Of a DNA stretch of 17,412 bases, positions 6,636 through 14,449 are shown in pieces. The notes beneath the pieces are model-generated. The model had not been told where the DNA came from and did no database searches. It saw only the letters and a list, made by a program, of their open reading frames with translations. Origin of the DNA: Fimenecus sp964457415 (GTDB lineage: Bacteria > Bacillota > Clostridia > Oscillospirales > Acutalibacteraceae). The DNA is taken from contig CAYWFB010000037.1 of the NCBI GenBank assembly GCA_964457415.1, positions 1 to 17,412 of the forward strand, in the 5' to 3' direction. Position numbers and translations under genes: made by a program. Every line of letters begins with the position of its first letter. The stretch's first letter is position 1.

Positions 6636-8081
6636 ATGAACTATAAAATGGTTTTTAAAACCGTAGGCAGAATTTTATGGGCAGAAGCCGCATTTCTCTG
6701 CCTGCCGTTATTGGTTTCTTTATACTATAAAGAAAATCTTTTTCATATTTATTTAATAGTAATCGGTATTTTACTGGGCTCGGGTGCAGTTATGAATTTG
6801 CCAAAGCCTGAAGTAAAAAGAATTTATGCCCGTGAGGGCTTTGCAATTGTATCACTTTCGTGGATAATGCTTTCTTTCTTCGGTGCATTGCCCTTTGTTT
6901 TTTCGGGTGCAATCCCCTCAGTAATTGATGCAATGTTTGAAACTGTTTCAGGCTTCACCACAACGGGTGCTACAATACTTGCAGATGTTGAAGCCTTACC
7001 TAAGAGCATACTTTTCTGGCGCGCCTTTACTCATTGGCTGGGGGGTATGGGAATCATCGTGTTTGTGCTTGCATTTTTACCCCAAAAGGATATGCAGTCA
7101 ATGCACATTATGCGTGCAGAGGTTCCCGGTCCAAGCGTGGGCAAATTGGTTTCAAAAACTACGGTTACCGCAAGAATTCTTTATATTATGTACGCAGTTC
7201 TCACTATTGCCGAAATGATAGCATTACTTTGCTGTGATATGCCCCTTTTTGACAGTGTTACAACCGCGTTTGCAACGGCAGGTACGGGTGGATTTTCAGT
7301 AAAGAATGCAAGCATCGCTGCATATAATAGTCTGTCAATTGAAATTGTAATCTCACTCTTTATGCTTCTTTTTGGTGTAAACTTTAACCTTTATTATCTT
7401 GTGATTATGAAGCAGTTCAAGCGTGCAATCAAGAGTGAAGAATTGTGGACATATGTGGGTATTGTTGTTGCTTCAACTGGAATTATAGCCATTAATATTA
7501 TGCCCCTTGTAAGCTCTTTTGGTGAAGCATTAAGACAGGCGGGCTTTCAGGTTGCATCAATCATCACTACAACAGGCTTTGGCACGGCAGATTTTGGCAC
7601 TTGGCCTACACTCTCACAATTTATTGTTGTTTTACTTATGTTCTGTGGCGCTTGCACAGGTTCAACGGGTGGCGGACTTAAAGTTGGCAGAATTATGATA
7701 CTTTTAAAAATAGTTACCCGTGAGCTTCGCAGAGCAATCAACCCCCGCAGTGTAAAATGTATTAAGCTTGACGGTGCAGTAATCGACAAGGAAGTTATTT
7801 CAACAACAAGCGTTTACTTTGTGGTTTATATGTTCCTTATCGGCTTTTCCACCATACTTATATCCCTTGACAATATCGATGTGACAGGAGCTACCACATC
7901 TGTTATCAGTTGTATCAACAACATTGGTCCGGCTCTTTCAGCCAACGGTATGATTAGCCATTTTGCAGATTTCTCGGATTTCTCAAAAGTGGTTCTTACG
8001 GCAGATATGCTCATTGGCCGTCTTGAAATTTTCCCGATGATTATTTTATTCTTACCCTCTACATGGAAGAAGAGTGCTTAA
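6636..8081 (+). CDS. trkH: Trk/Ktr-type potassium transporter membrane subunit TrkH
   Basis: A 481-aa K+-translocating pore protein. It shows four P-loop regions: SGFTTTGATIL, ATAGTGGFSV, TTTGFGTADF and NNIGPAL. Each keeps the central glycine of its K+-selectivity filter. The conserved GSTGGGLKVGR follows the third loop, and MLIGRLEIFP near the end is the usual C-terminal helix. AAGGT overlapping the trkA stop codon gives the SD, so translation is probably coupled to trkA. Length favours TrkH over the shorter KtrB. The last base of its TAA is the first base of the alr ATG. Confidence 0.95.
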   Translation: MNYKMVFKTVGRILWAEAAFLCLPLLVSLYYKENLFHIYLIVIGILLGSGAVMNLPKPEVKRIYAREGFAIVSLSWIMLSFFGALPFVFSGAIPSVIDAMFETVSGFTTTGATILADVEALPKSILFWRAFTHWLGGMGIIVFVLAFLPQKDMQSMHIMRAEVPGPSVGKLVSKTTVTARILYIMYAVLTIAEMIALLCCDMPLFDSVTTAFATAGTGGFSVKNASIAAYNSLSIEIVISLFMLLFGVNFNLYYLVIMKQFKRAIKSEELWTYVGIVVASTGIIAINIMPLVSSFGEALRQAGFQVASIITTTGFGTADFGTWPTLSQFIVVLLMFCGACTGSTGGGLKVGRIMILLKIVTRELRRAINPRSVKCIKLDGAVIDKEVISTTSVYFVVYMFLIGFSTILISLDNIDVTGATTSVISCINNIGPALSANGMISHFADFSDFSKVVLTADMLIGRLEIFPMIILFLPSTWKKSA

Positions 8082-9214
8082 TGTTAACTAAAAGAGTTTA
8101 CGCAAAAATCAATCTTGACAACATACAAAAGAATATTGAAGCAATCCGTGCCAGACTTCCCGAAAGCACTGATATTACAGGTATTGTAAAGGCTGATGCT
8201 TACGGTCACGGCGCTACAAGGATTACTGAATTTCTTTGCGAATTGGGAGTAAAGCGTTTCGGAGTTGCCACAATGCAAGAAGCTCTTGACCTTCGTAACG
8301 ACGGCGTTGGTGCGCCTATTCTTATTCTTGGTGAAACCTTTAAAGAGGATTTTCCTCTTGCAGTACAAAACAATATTGACTGCACCGTTTCTGACTATGA
8401 AACCTCAAAGAATTTTGCCCGCATTGCAACAGAAATGGGTAAAAAAGCAACCGTGCACATCAAAATTGACACAGGAATGGGCAGAATTGGATTTCAACCC
8501 AATGAGCAGAGTTTTGAAGAAATTAAAAAGATTTTTGATTTGGATGGTATTTCTGTTGCGGGAATTTTCACACATTTTGCCTGTGCCGACCACCCCGACA
8601 AAACCTCTGCAGAAAAGCAGAGGAAAAAATATCTTGAATTCACTGATAAGCTGATTGCCGAGGGCTATAAATTCAGACGTCATATGTATAACAGTGCGGC
8701 TGTTATGGAATTGGACGGATACGCAGGCGACAGTGTGCGGTGTGGAATTATGCTGTACGGTCTTTATCCGTCGGCAGAAATGAACCGTGATTTTGTACTT
8801 CATCCCGCCATGGAATTAAAAAGCAGTATTTCATTTGTCAAAGATGTGAGCGCAGGCTTTACTGTAAGCTATGGCTCAACCTTTATGGCGGACAGAGATA
8901 TGAAAATTGCAACCGTACCCGTTGGCTACGCGGACGGCTATCCCCGTTACCTTTCAAATAAGGGTGAGGTAATTGTAAAGGGTGTGCGTTGCAGGATTAT
9001 CGGCAAAATTTGTATGGACCAGTTTATGATTGACGCGTCCGCCGTGCCCGATGCAAAGGTTGGTGACGAGGTAACACTAATGGGTGTTGACGGCAACGAA
9101 GTAATCACGGTTGAGGATTTGTCTCACCCCGATTACCGCTTTAATTATGAATTCTGTTGTCTTCTCAACAAACGAGTGCCGAGAATTTATGTTAGAAACG
9201 GCAAAATAGTATAA
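8081..9214 (+). CDS. alr: Alanine racemase
   Basis: A 377-aa PLP enzyme that interconverts L- and D-alanine for peptidoglycan. VKADAYGHG carries the PLP lysine (Lys37) and SYGSTF carries the opposite-face base Tyr264. HIKIDTGMGRIGF (127-139), MYNSAA, RCGIMLYG and the C-terminal IGKICMDQFMID and PVGYADGYPR are also typical, and length is standard. The frame is open from an ATG at 8063, but the ATG at 8081 is preferred: it overlaps the trkH stop as TAATG, is preceded by GAAGAAGAG, and starts with MLTKRVYAKINLDNI as in the family. It is the third gene of the trk operon and ends at a strong bidirectional terminator. Confidence 0.96.
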   Translation: MLTKRVYAKINLDNIQKNIEAIRARLPESTDITGIVKADAYGHGATRITEFLCELGVKRFGVATMQEALDLRNDGVGAPILILGETFKEDFPLAVQNNIDCTVSDYETSKNFARIATEMGKKATVHIKIDTGMGRIGFQPNEQSFEEIKKIFDLDGISVAGIFTHFACADHPDKTSAEKQRKKYLEFTDKLIAEGYKFRRHMYNSAAVMELDGYAGDSVRCGIMLYGLYPSAEMNRDFVLHPAMELKSSISFVKDVSAGFTVSYGSTFMADRDMKIATVPVGYADGYPRYLSNKGEVIVKGVRCRIIGKICMDQFMIDASAVPDAKVGDEVTLMGVDGNEVITVEDLSHPDYRFNYEFCCLLNKRVPRIYVRNGKIV

Positions 9215-9218
9215 AAAA

Positions 9219-9247
9219 GAGGACTAAGCCCAAAAGGTTTAGTCCTC
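9219..9247. terminator. Bidirectional rho-independent terminator
   Basis: A 12-bp stem with one G-U pair: GAGGACTAAGCC (9219-9230) and GGTTTAGTCCTC (9236-9247), loop CAAAA. AAATTTTTATTG follows on the plus strand and TTTTTTAT on the minus strand. It sits between convergent genes (alr and the COG2426 gene) and should serve both. Confidence 0.88.
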
Positions 9248-9260
9248 AAATTTTTATTGT

Positions 9261-9755
9261 TTACATCTGGAATATGCCGTATGTAAGACCCGACATAATA
9301 AAGCCTGCAATCAGCACGCCCAACGCAATTATGGGAAGTGCACGCTTAAAGCGTATGTCAAGAAGTGCCGCCATAAGTGCACCCGTCCAACCGCCTGTGC
9401 CGGGAAGTGGAATTGCAACGAACAAAAGCAATCCCCAAGACTTGTAACGTAAAACCTTTTCTTTATTTCTCTCGGTTTTCGCCTCAAGCTTAACAATAAT
9501 TTTTTCAAAGAAGCTAAAACGGCGCAAAAACTCAAAAATCTTTCTGATGAAAAGAATAATGAAAGGAATTGGGAGCATATTTCCAACATAACAAATCAAG
9601 AATGCCTTAATAAAAGGAATTTCCATAAGACGTGCGGCAATCATACCGCCACGGCATTCGAGTACGGGTAAAAGAGAAATCACAAATGCAACAAGCTCTT
9701 CGGGGATTTTATCCTGCAAAAAGCTCATTATTGTGTCAACTATTTGTTCAACCAC
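9261..9755 (-). CDS. COG2426-type small integral membrane protein (Sm_multidrug_ex family)
   Basis: A 164-aa protein with about four hydrophobic segments. Recognisable family marks are LLPVLECRGG (about 28-37), VGNMLPIPFIILF (about 57-69), and VAIPLPGTGGWTGAL (about 113-127), with re-entrant-loop-like prolines and glycines. The family is named for a putative small multidrug export role, but transport is not well established and the loops resemble DedA-like half-transporters. The start is GTG at 9755, overlapping the TGA of the upstream Nudix gene by 8 nt, with GGGGGT 9 nt upstream. ATG at codon 10 would cut a conserved amphipathic N-terminus. The overlap implies co-translation with the Nudix protein. 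Confidence 0.82.
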   Translation of the reverse strand: MVEQIVDTIMSFLQDKIPEELVAFVISLLPVLECRGGMIAARLMEIPFIKAFLICYVGNMLPIPFIILFIRKIFEFLRRFSFFEKIIVKLEAKTERNKEKVLRYKSWGLLLFVAIPLPGTGGWTGALMAALLDIRFKRALPIIALGVLIAGFIMSGLTYGIFQM

Positions 9756-10491
9756 TTGTTACGACCCCCACTCTTTCAAGGTATTCGTTTGCTTTTCTCA
9801 ACAAAGTTTTATCATTGGGAAATTTCAGCGAATTCATAGCCTTATCAAATTTAAGCCAGAGATATTCTTCAATCTCTTCACGCTGAATTATTGTACTTGT
9901 GTCATCGGTAGTTGCTAAGAATATAATAACCTTTTTCTCAATTCTGCCCTGAATTGAATACTCGGATTTATATCTGAAATCGGGCATAAAGCGAATGCGT
10001 ATTCCCGCCTCTTCAAGCACCTCGCGGTAAGCGGTTTCTTTCTCGTTTTCACCGCGCTCCATATGACCTTTAGGGAAGCCCCAATTTGCACTTCTTTTGT
10101 TCTTTATAAGAAGAAAACGCACCTCGCCGTTGATTATACGATAAACAATTGCACCACAGGAGGCTTCATAAAGGCAAGAAAGCTCATAACTGCCCTTTTC
10201 TTCGGCAAACTCAATTGCGTCCTCAATCTGATGAACGATATATCTTTTGCTTTTCGGTGCAACCACCAATATAATACCGCCCATATTTTTTCTTTTGATT
10301 ACTGCGATTACACGGCCCTCAAAAATTCTGACCCTGTGTGTAACGCCCATTACATAAGCACCCTTGACAGGAGAACGAGCATCCAACCCACTCTCAACCG
10401 TACCGTAATTCAGTTCATAGGTGAAATTCTTTTCGCTGTCAACGGAGTGCATAGGGTCTGTTACTCTGACCCGTACATATTTACCTAACAT
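9748..10491 (-). CDS. Nudix hydrolase with pyrophosphatase-like N-terminal domain
   Basis: 247 aa in two parts. Residues about 1-105 resemble the short bacterial inorganic-pyrophosphatase-like family: LGKYVRVRVTDPMHS, TYELNYGTVESGL, AYVMGV, RVIAVIKR and LVVAPKSKRY follow its order. The acidic metal ligands before AY are replaced (RSPVKG), so catalysis by this part is doubtful. Residues about 108-240 are a Nudix fold with an intact box, GX5EX7REUXEEXGU: Gly142, Glu148, Arg156-Glu157, Glu160-Glu161, Gly163. NWGFPKGHMERGE resembles the diadenosine-polyphosphate and mRNA-cap-type subgroup. The frame is open to 10587, but an excellent promoter covers 10559-10587, so ATG 10491 with GGGAG at 9-nt spacing is the start. 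It overlaps the membrane gene downstream. Confidence 0.85.
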   Translation of the reverse strand: MLGKYVRVRVTDPMHSVDSEKNFTYELNYGTVESGLDARSPVKGAYVMGVTHRVRIFEGRVIAVIKRKNMGGIILVVAPKSKRYIVHQIEDAIEFAEEKGSYELSCLYEASCGAIVYRIINGEVRFLLIKNKRSANWGFPKGHMERGENEKETAYREVLEEAGIRIRFMPDFRYKSEYSIQGRIEKKVIIFLATTDDTSTIIQREEIEEYLWLKFDKAMNSLKFPNDKTLLRKANEYLERVGVVTSG

Positions 10492-10558
10492 ATGTTTCGA
10501 CTCCCGAATATTGAATTTATAAAGACTTACTTTACAAATTCGTCTCAAACTGTCTATC

Positions 10559-10587
10559 ATTATACATATTTTCTGCACAAGTTTCAA
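10559..10587 (-). promoter_or_regulatory. Promoter of the Nudix-COG2426 operon
   Basis: On the minus strand TTGAAA (plus 10582-10587), a 17-nt spacer, then perfect TATAAT (plus 10559-10564). It is about 68 nt upstream of ATG 10491, and it excludes translation from the upstream in-frame ATG at 10587. Confidence 0.75.
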
Positions 10588-10647
10588 GTGCTATAAGATT
10601 TATTCTTTAATTTTCTTTTAACAATGTAACTTTTTTGACGAAAAACA

Positions 10648-10676
10648 TTGAGATTTTTACTGTTATGTTGTAAAAT
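10648..10676 (+). promoter_or_regulatory. Promoter of the LCP gene
   Basis: TTGAGA (10648-10653), a 17-nt spacer, then TAAAAT (10671-10676), 39 nt before the TTG start. An alternative is TTGACG (10635-10640) with TACTGT at 17 nt, a better -35 but a weaker -10; the two may overlap in use. Confidence 0.55.
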
Positions 10677-10715
10677 ATTCAATGTATATTACTTTAAAAT
10701 TAAGGAGTGTGCAAA

Positions 10716-12020
10716 TTGGCTGACAACAGATTCAGGCAATCGAATAACGAGTTTGAAGATATTTTCAGTAACTCATCGTCAGGCGACCAGTACGAAGATA
10801 TTTACAGCAATTCTGCTGACCAATATGAATACGAAGATATTTCATCATTTTCTGACAATGAAGAAAAAAAGTCCTCTCCAAAGGCTTACGAGGACTATTT
10901 CAACGACGATTTCACCGTAAAATACAACAGTGCGGTGCAAAATCGTCGTCGTCAGGAGATTTCTTATGACGATGTGAGCGAGGTTTACGAGAATATTTCC
11001 TCTGAGAACGAGCCCAAGAAGAAAAAGAAGAAAAAACACCCCGTAAGAAATACATTTATTATTCTGCTTTGTCTTATTATTGTGGGAATTTCCTGCGCGG
11101 GCTTTTATGGCTATCAAACAGTTGAAAAAATACTTTCTTCTTTCAATACGGACGAGCCCTTGCTTGAAAATCAGTATATTGATTCTTCAGAGCTTTACAG
11201 CGACCCTAATCAGACAAATATTTTGCTAATCGGCATTGACGCACGCAATGCGGACGATGATTCTCGTTCTGACACAATGATGCTTGTGACAATCGACAAC
11301 ACAAACGGTCAGATTAAGCTTACATCATTTTTGCGTGACTCCTATGTTGAGATTGCTGGCAAGAACTGGAACGAAAAGCTGAACGCGGCATATTTCCGTG
11401 GCGGTGTGCAGATGCTTGTTGATACACTTGAGCTCAACTTTAAGGTTGATATTCCTTACTATATGCTTGTAAACTTTGAAATTTTTACCACAATTGTTGA
11501 TGAATTGGGCGGTATCAATGTTGATGTTACCCAACGTGAAAGTGACTATGTTGCCACATCTAAAAAGCCTAACATTCCCGTTGAAATCCCCGCAGGTGAA
11601 CAGGTGCTTTTAGACGGTGAGCAGGCACTTTGGTATGCGAGAATACGTAAACTTGACTCTGACTTTATGCGCACACAGCGTCAGCGCAAGGTTATTACCG
11701 CAATGGTTGACAAGGCTCTTACAAAAGACCTTGGCGAGCTCATTGCACTTGCAGAAACGGTAGCTCCTCTGGTTAAGACAAATCTCACATCTGATGAAAT
11801 TCTCAATTTAGGTGTTGGTGCACTTAAAAATCAGGCTTTTGCTTATGACATTGTTCAGCATCAGGTGCCCGCAGACGGCACTTGGTCAAGCAGAAACATT
11901 TCAAATGTAGGCTCAAGTCTTGTTATGGATATGGACGAAAATATTGAGCTTCTGCACTCCTTCCTCGCTGAAAAGCAAGAGGTTGAAAAGAAAGAAGACA
12001 CATCCAGCTCCGCTGAATAA
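10716..12020 (+). CDS. LytR-CpsA-Psr (LCP) family wall-polymer transferase
   Basis: 434 aa. An acidic Ser/Asp/Tyr-rich cytoplasmic tail (1-100) contains three YEDI-like repeats (FEDIFSNS, YEDIYSNS, YEDISSFS), then seven lysines (101-107) and one membrane helix (about 112-133). The extracellular LCP domain (about 165-400) follows with NILLIGIDAR, RSDTMML (184-190), SFLRDSY with Arg207, and WYARIR plus DFMRTQRQRKVI (306-327). Those arginines and aspartates bind the polyprenyl-pyrophosphate donor. The role is attachment of teichoic acid or capsule-like polymers to peptidoglycan. The start is TTG at 10716, exactly 8 nt after AAGGAG (10702-10707). A GTG at 10707 overlaps that SD and is rejected. 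The GH51 gene starts 34 nt downstream. Confidence 0.92.
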   Translation: MADNRFRQSNNEFEDIFSNSSSGDQYEDIYSNSADQYEYEDISSFSDNEEKKSSPKAYEDYFNDDFTVKYNSAVQNRRRQEISYDDVSEVYENISSENEPKKKKKKKHPVRNTFIILLCLIIVGISCAGFYGYQTVEKILSSFNTDEPLLENQYIDSSELYSDPNQTNILLIGIDARNADDDSRSDTMMLVTIDNTNGQIKLTSFLRDSYVEIAGKNWNEKLNAAYFRGGVQMLVDTLELNFKVDIPYYMLVNFEIFTTIVDELGGINVDVTQRESDYVATSKKPNIPVEIPAGEQVLLDGEQALWYARIRKLDSDFMRTQRQRKVITAMVDKALTKDLGELIALAETVAPLVKTNLTSDEILNLGVGALKNQAFAYDIVQHQVPADGTWSSRNISNVGSSLVMDMDENIELLHSFLAEKQEVEKKEDTSSSAE

Positions 12021-12054
12021 TCGCTATAATACCCTCTGCGAGGTAAATACATTT

Positions 12055-13554
12055 ATGAAAAAGGCAAAAATGTCACTTGTATCTGAATTCACAAGTGCAA
12101 AAATTGACAAAAGAATTTTCGGCTCGTTCATTGAGCATCTGGGCAGAGCAGTTTACGGCGGACTTTATGAGCCCGACCATCCGCTTGCAGATGAAGACGG
12201 CTTCAGAACGGATGTTATTGAAGAAATTAAAAAGCTCAATGTTCCGATAGTCCGTTATCCCGGCGGAAACTTCGTTTCGGGCTATAATTGGGAAGACGGC
12301 GTTGGACCAATTGAATTAAGACCCAAAAAGCTTGACTTGGCATGGGGCGTTACAGAGCCAAATTATTTCGGCACCAATGAATTTGTAAAATGGTGCAGAA
12401 AGGCAAATTCCGAACCAATGATGGCAGTAAACCTTGGGCTTCGCGGACCCGAAGAAGCAAGAACCCTTGTGGAATACTGCAACCATAAGAGTGGTAGCTA
12501 TTGGAGTGATTTGCGCCGTTCACACGGGTATGAAGACCCACACAACATAAAACTCTGGTGTCTTGGCAACGAGATGGACGGTGACTGGCAGATTGGTCAC
12601 AAAACCGCCTATGAATACGGCAGAACGGCCGCAGAAGCCGCAAAGGTTATGAAATGGACCGACAATTCAATCGAAACCATTCTCTGCGGAAGTGCAAGCC
12701 GTGATATGAAAACCTTTGGTGAATGGGAGGCTACAACTCTCGATTTGGCTTATGACAAGGTCGACTATCTTTCACTTCACATCTATTTTGACAACCGCGC
12801 AGACGACACCCCCTCATTCCTTGCAAAAAATATGATTATGGATGAGTTCATCAGCACAGTTGTTTGCATTTGCGACTACATAAAGGGTAAAAAACGCTCA
12901 AGGCACACAGTTAACCTTTCATTTGACGAATGGAACGTGTGGTATCATTCAAACGGTGTTCACGTTGATAAGTGGAGCACCGCCCCTCATCAGCTTGAGG
13001 ATATCTATAATTTTGAGGACGCACTTTTGGTTGGTCTTATGCTTATGACACTTTTAAAGCACGCAGACCGTGTTAAAATTGCCTGTCTTGCACAGCTTGT
13101 AAATGTCATCGCGCCCATTATGACTGAAAACGGTGGCAAGTGCTGGGAGCAGACAATATTCTATCCCTTTATGCACCTTTCCAACTACGGCAGAGGCTAC
13201 ACTCTTCTTTCAAAGGTTGAAAGTCCTAAACACGACACAAAGCAATTTACTGATGTGCCGGATATTGACGCACTTGCAACAATGAGCGAAGACAAAGAAA
13301 GTCTCACAATTTTTGCAGTTAACAGAAATCTCCAAGAAGATGTGCTTTTTGATGTATCCTTGCTTGATTTCGAGAACTTTGAGGTGCTTGAGCATATTGA
13401 AATGAGCGGTTATGACCCCAAGGAAGAAAACAATGTAACCTCTGGCAAGGTAAAGCCTTTTAACGCCGAAAAGCCCTTGCTTGACGACAAAACTCTCACA
13501 GCCAAGCTTAAACCTCTCTCTTGGAATGTAATTAGGCTTGCAAAAAGGAAATAA
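12055..13554 (+). CDS. abfA: GH51 alpha-L-arabinofuranosidase
   Basis: A cytoplasmic 499-aa retaining glycosidase with no signal peptide. It releases L-arabinofuranose from arabino-oligosaccharides after uptake. Family motifs are clear: FGSFIEHLGRAVYGGLYEP (22-40), VRYPGGNFVSGYNWEDGVGP (66-85), LWCLGNEMDG with acid/base Glu173, and LSFDEWNVWY with nucleophile Glu292. A C-terminal beta-sandwich (about 400-499) ends PLSWNVIRL as usual. The frame is open 45 codons upstream inside the LCP gene, but ATG 12055 has GAGGT at 10-nt spacing and the normal N-terminus. A TATAAT occurs at 12025 without a convincing -35, so co-transcription with LCP is likely. No arabinose transporter is nearby. Confidence 0.95.
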   Translation: MKKAKMSLVSEFTSAKIDKRIFGSFIEHLGRAVYGGLYEPDHPLADEDGFRTDVIEEIKKLNVPIVRYPGGNFVSGYNWEDGVGPIELRPKKLDLAWGVTEPNYFGTNEFVKWCRKANSEPMMAVNLGLRGPEEARTLVEYCNHKSGSYWSDLRRSHGYEDPHNIKLWCLGNEMDGDWQIGHKTAYEYGRTAAEAAKVMKWTDNSIETILCGSASRDMKTFGEWEATTLDLAYDKVDYLSLHIYFDNRADDTPSFLAKNMIMDEFISTVVCICDYIKGKKRSRHTVNLSFDEWNVWYHSNGVHVDKWSTAPHQLEDIYNFEDALLVGLMLMTLLKHADRVKIACLAQLVNVIAPIMTENGGKCWEQTIFYPFMHLSNYGRGYTLLSKVESPKHDTKQFTDVPDIDALATMSEDKESLTIFAVNRNLQEDVLFDVSLLDFENFEVLEHIEMSGYDPKEENNVTSGKVKPFNAEKPLLDDKTLTAKLKPLSWNVIRLAKRK

Positions 13555-13566
13555 TTGTAGTATAAT
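13538..13566 (+). promoter_or_regulatory. Promoter of the zinc-ribbon membrane gene
   Basis: TTGCAA (13538-13543), inside the last codons of abfA, then 17 nt, then perfect TATAAT (13561-13566). It is 39 nt before the ATG, and no terminator separates it from abfA. Confidence 0.6.
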
Positions 13567-13605
13567 GGTTTAGATTTATTATGCTACTAAGGAAAGAGTG
13601 ATTTT

Positions 13606-14391
13606 ATGGCAGCAAAATGTCCTGAATGCGGACGCGAACTCAAAATCTGGAACATAAAGGCAGAATGTCCCTCTTGCGGAACAAATATCCCCAATCACAA
13701 GTGGGAAGAAAGGCTTGAACAAGATGCTGACACAGCAGAATACACCTTTGCAAAGCTTCACTACAAAACCGCAAACTTCAAGAGTGCAGTTGTAGGCTCA
13801 AAGCTTCGTATTGTACGTCTTATTCTTACATTCGCACCCCTTATTGCACTGGTGCTCCCACTTTACAACTTCAAGCTTACACTCCCCTTCTATAGCGGTG
13901 AGAAATCAGTTTCATTCTTAACATTTGTTCTTGATTATCTTCTTGAGACAGACATCGGCAGTGTAATCAAGCTTCTCGGTGGCGAGGTGCTCGGCAATGC
14001 AGCACTTATGGTAGTTATTGCTTGTGTGCTTCTGCTTGTAGCGGTTGTATGCGGTGTTCTTAACTTCTTTGTGCTTCTTATTTCAGGCATCAAGCTTAAA
14101 TACAAGCTCAATATTTCTCTTAATATAATCAGTACAATCTGCTGGGCAGTAGCTGCAGTGTTCTTTGTACAGTTCACAAACGCTTGTGCAGCTCTCGGTG
14201 GCGGAATTATCACAGAATGCAGTCTCGGCTTTGGCTTTGTTGTTGGTGTGGTTCTTTTCCTTGTTAACTTCACACTCAACGTCATTGTTGGTAAGAGTCT
14301 TAAAAAGCAGATGAACGAACAGCCCTCAATGGATGAGTTCATTGAAAACGAAATTGCAGAGCTTCGCAATCCCAAAGAAGCTAAAGCATAA
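13606..14391 (+). CDS. Zinc-ribbon polytopic membrane protein, function unknown
   Basis: 261 aa. A zinc ribbon opens the protein: Cys5-Pro-Glu-Cys8-Gly and Cys21-Pro-Ser-Cys24-Gly. A polar stretch follows, then about four membrane segments at roughly 67-87, 131-158, 168-190 and 203-227. The acidic C-terminus is SMDEFIENEIAELRNPKEAKA. The ribbon is probably cytoplasmic. I do not recognise a named family; ribbon-plus-membrane proteins of this kind are frequent in Clostridia and are usually left as hypothetical. AAGGAAAGAG lies upstream of the ATG. It has its own promoter and ends 58 nt before the CE4 gene, with a hairpin between them. Confidence 0.8.
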   Translation: MAAKCPECGRELKIWNIKAECPSCGTNIPNHKWEERLEQDADTAEYTFAKLHYKTANFKSAVVGSKLRIVRLILTFAPLIALVLPLYNFKLTLPFYSGEKSVSFLTFVLDYLLETDIGSVIKLLGGEVLGNAALMVVIACVLLLVAVVCGVLNFFVLLISGIKLKYKLNISLNIISTICWAVAAVFFVQFTNACAALGGGIITECSLGFGFVVGVVLFLVNFTLNVIVGKSLKKQMNEQPSMDEFIENEIAELRNPKEAKA

Positions 14392-14415
14392 AATCACAAT
14401 ACATATAAAAGCTTA

Positions 14416-14443
14416 ACCCTCTCATACACTTGTATGGGAGGGT
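14416..14443 (+). terminator. Terminator-like hairpin that contains the next gene's SD
   Basis: The stem is ACCCTCTCATACA (14416-14428) with TGTATGGGAGGGT (14431-14443), 13 bp with one T-G pair and a very tight loop, followed by ATTTTTA. Its 3' arm holds GGGAGGG (14436-14442), the SD for ATG 14450. The same element may end the zinc-ribbon transcript and occlude translation of the deacetylase. Confidence 0.65.
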
Positions 14444-14449
14444 ATTTTT

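Noticed and set aside
10492..10587. Upstream in-frame ATG for the Nudix gene
   Set aside because: It lies within the -35 box of a strong promoter for this same gene, so it would not be on the mRNA.
10707..10715. GTG start for the LCP gene
   Set aside because: It overlaps the AAGGAG SD; TTG at 10716 is at ideal spacing.
11920..12054. 45-codon upstream extension of the GH51 frame
   Set aside because: It overlaps the end of the LCP gene, and ATG 12055 has an SD and the family start.
13935..14375. 146-aa minus-strand frame inside the zinc-ribbon gene
   Set aside because: A Ser/Thr/Pro-rich antisense shadow of a membrane protein with no start signals.
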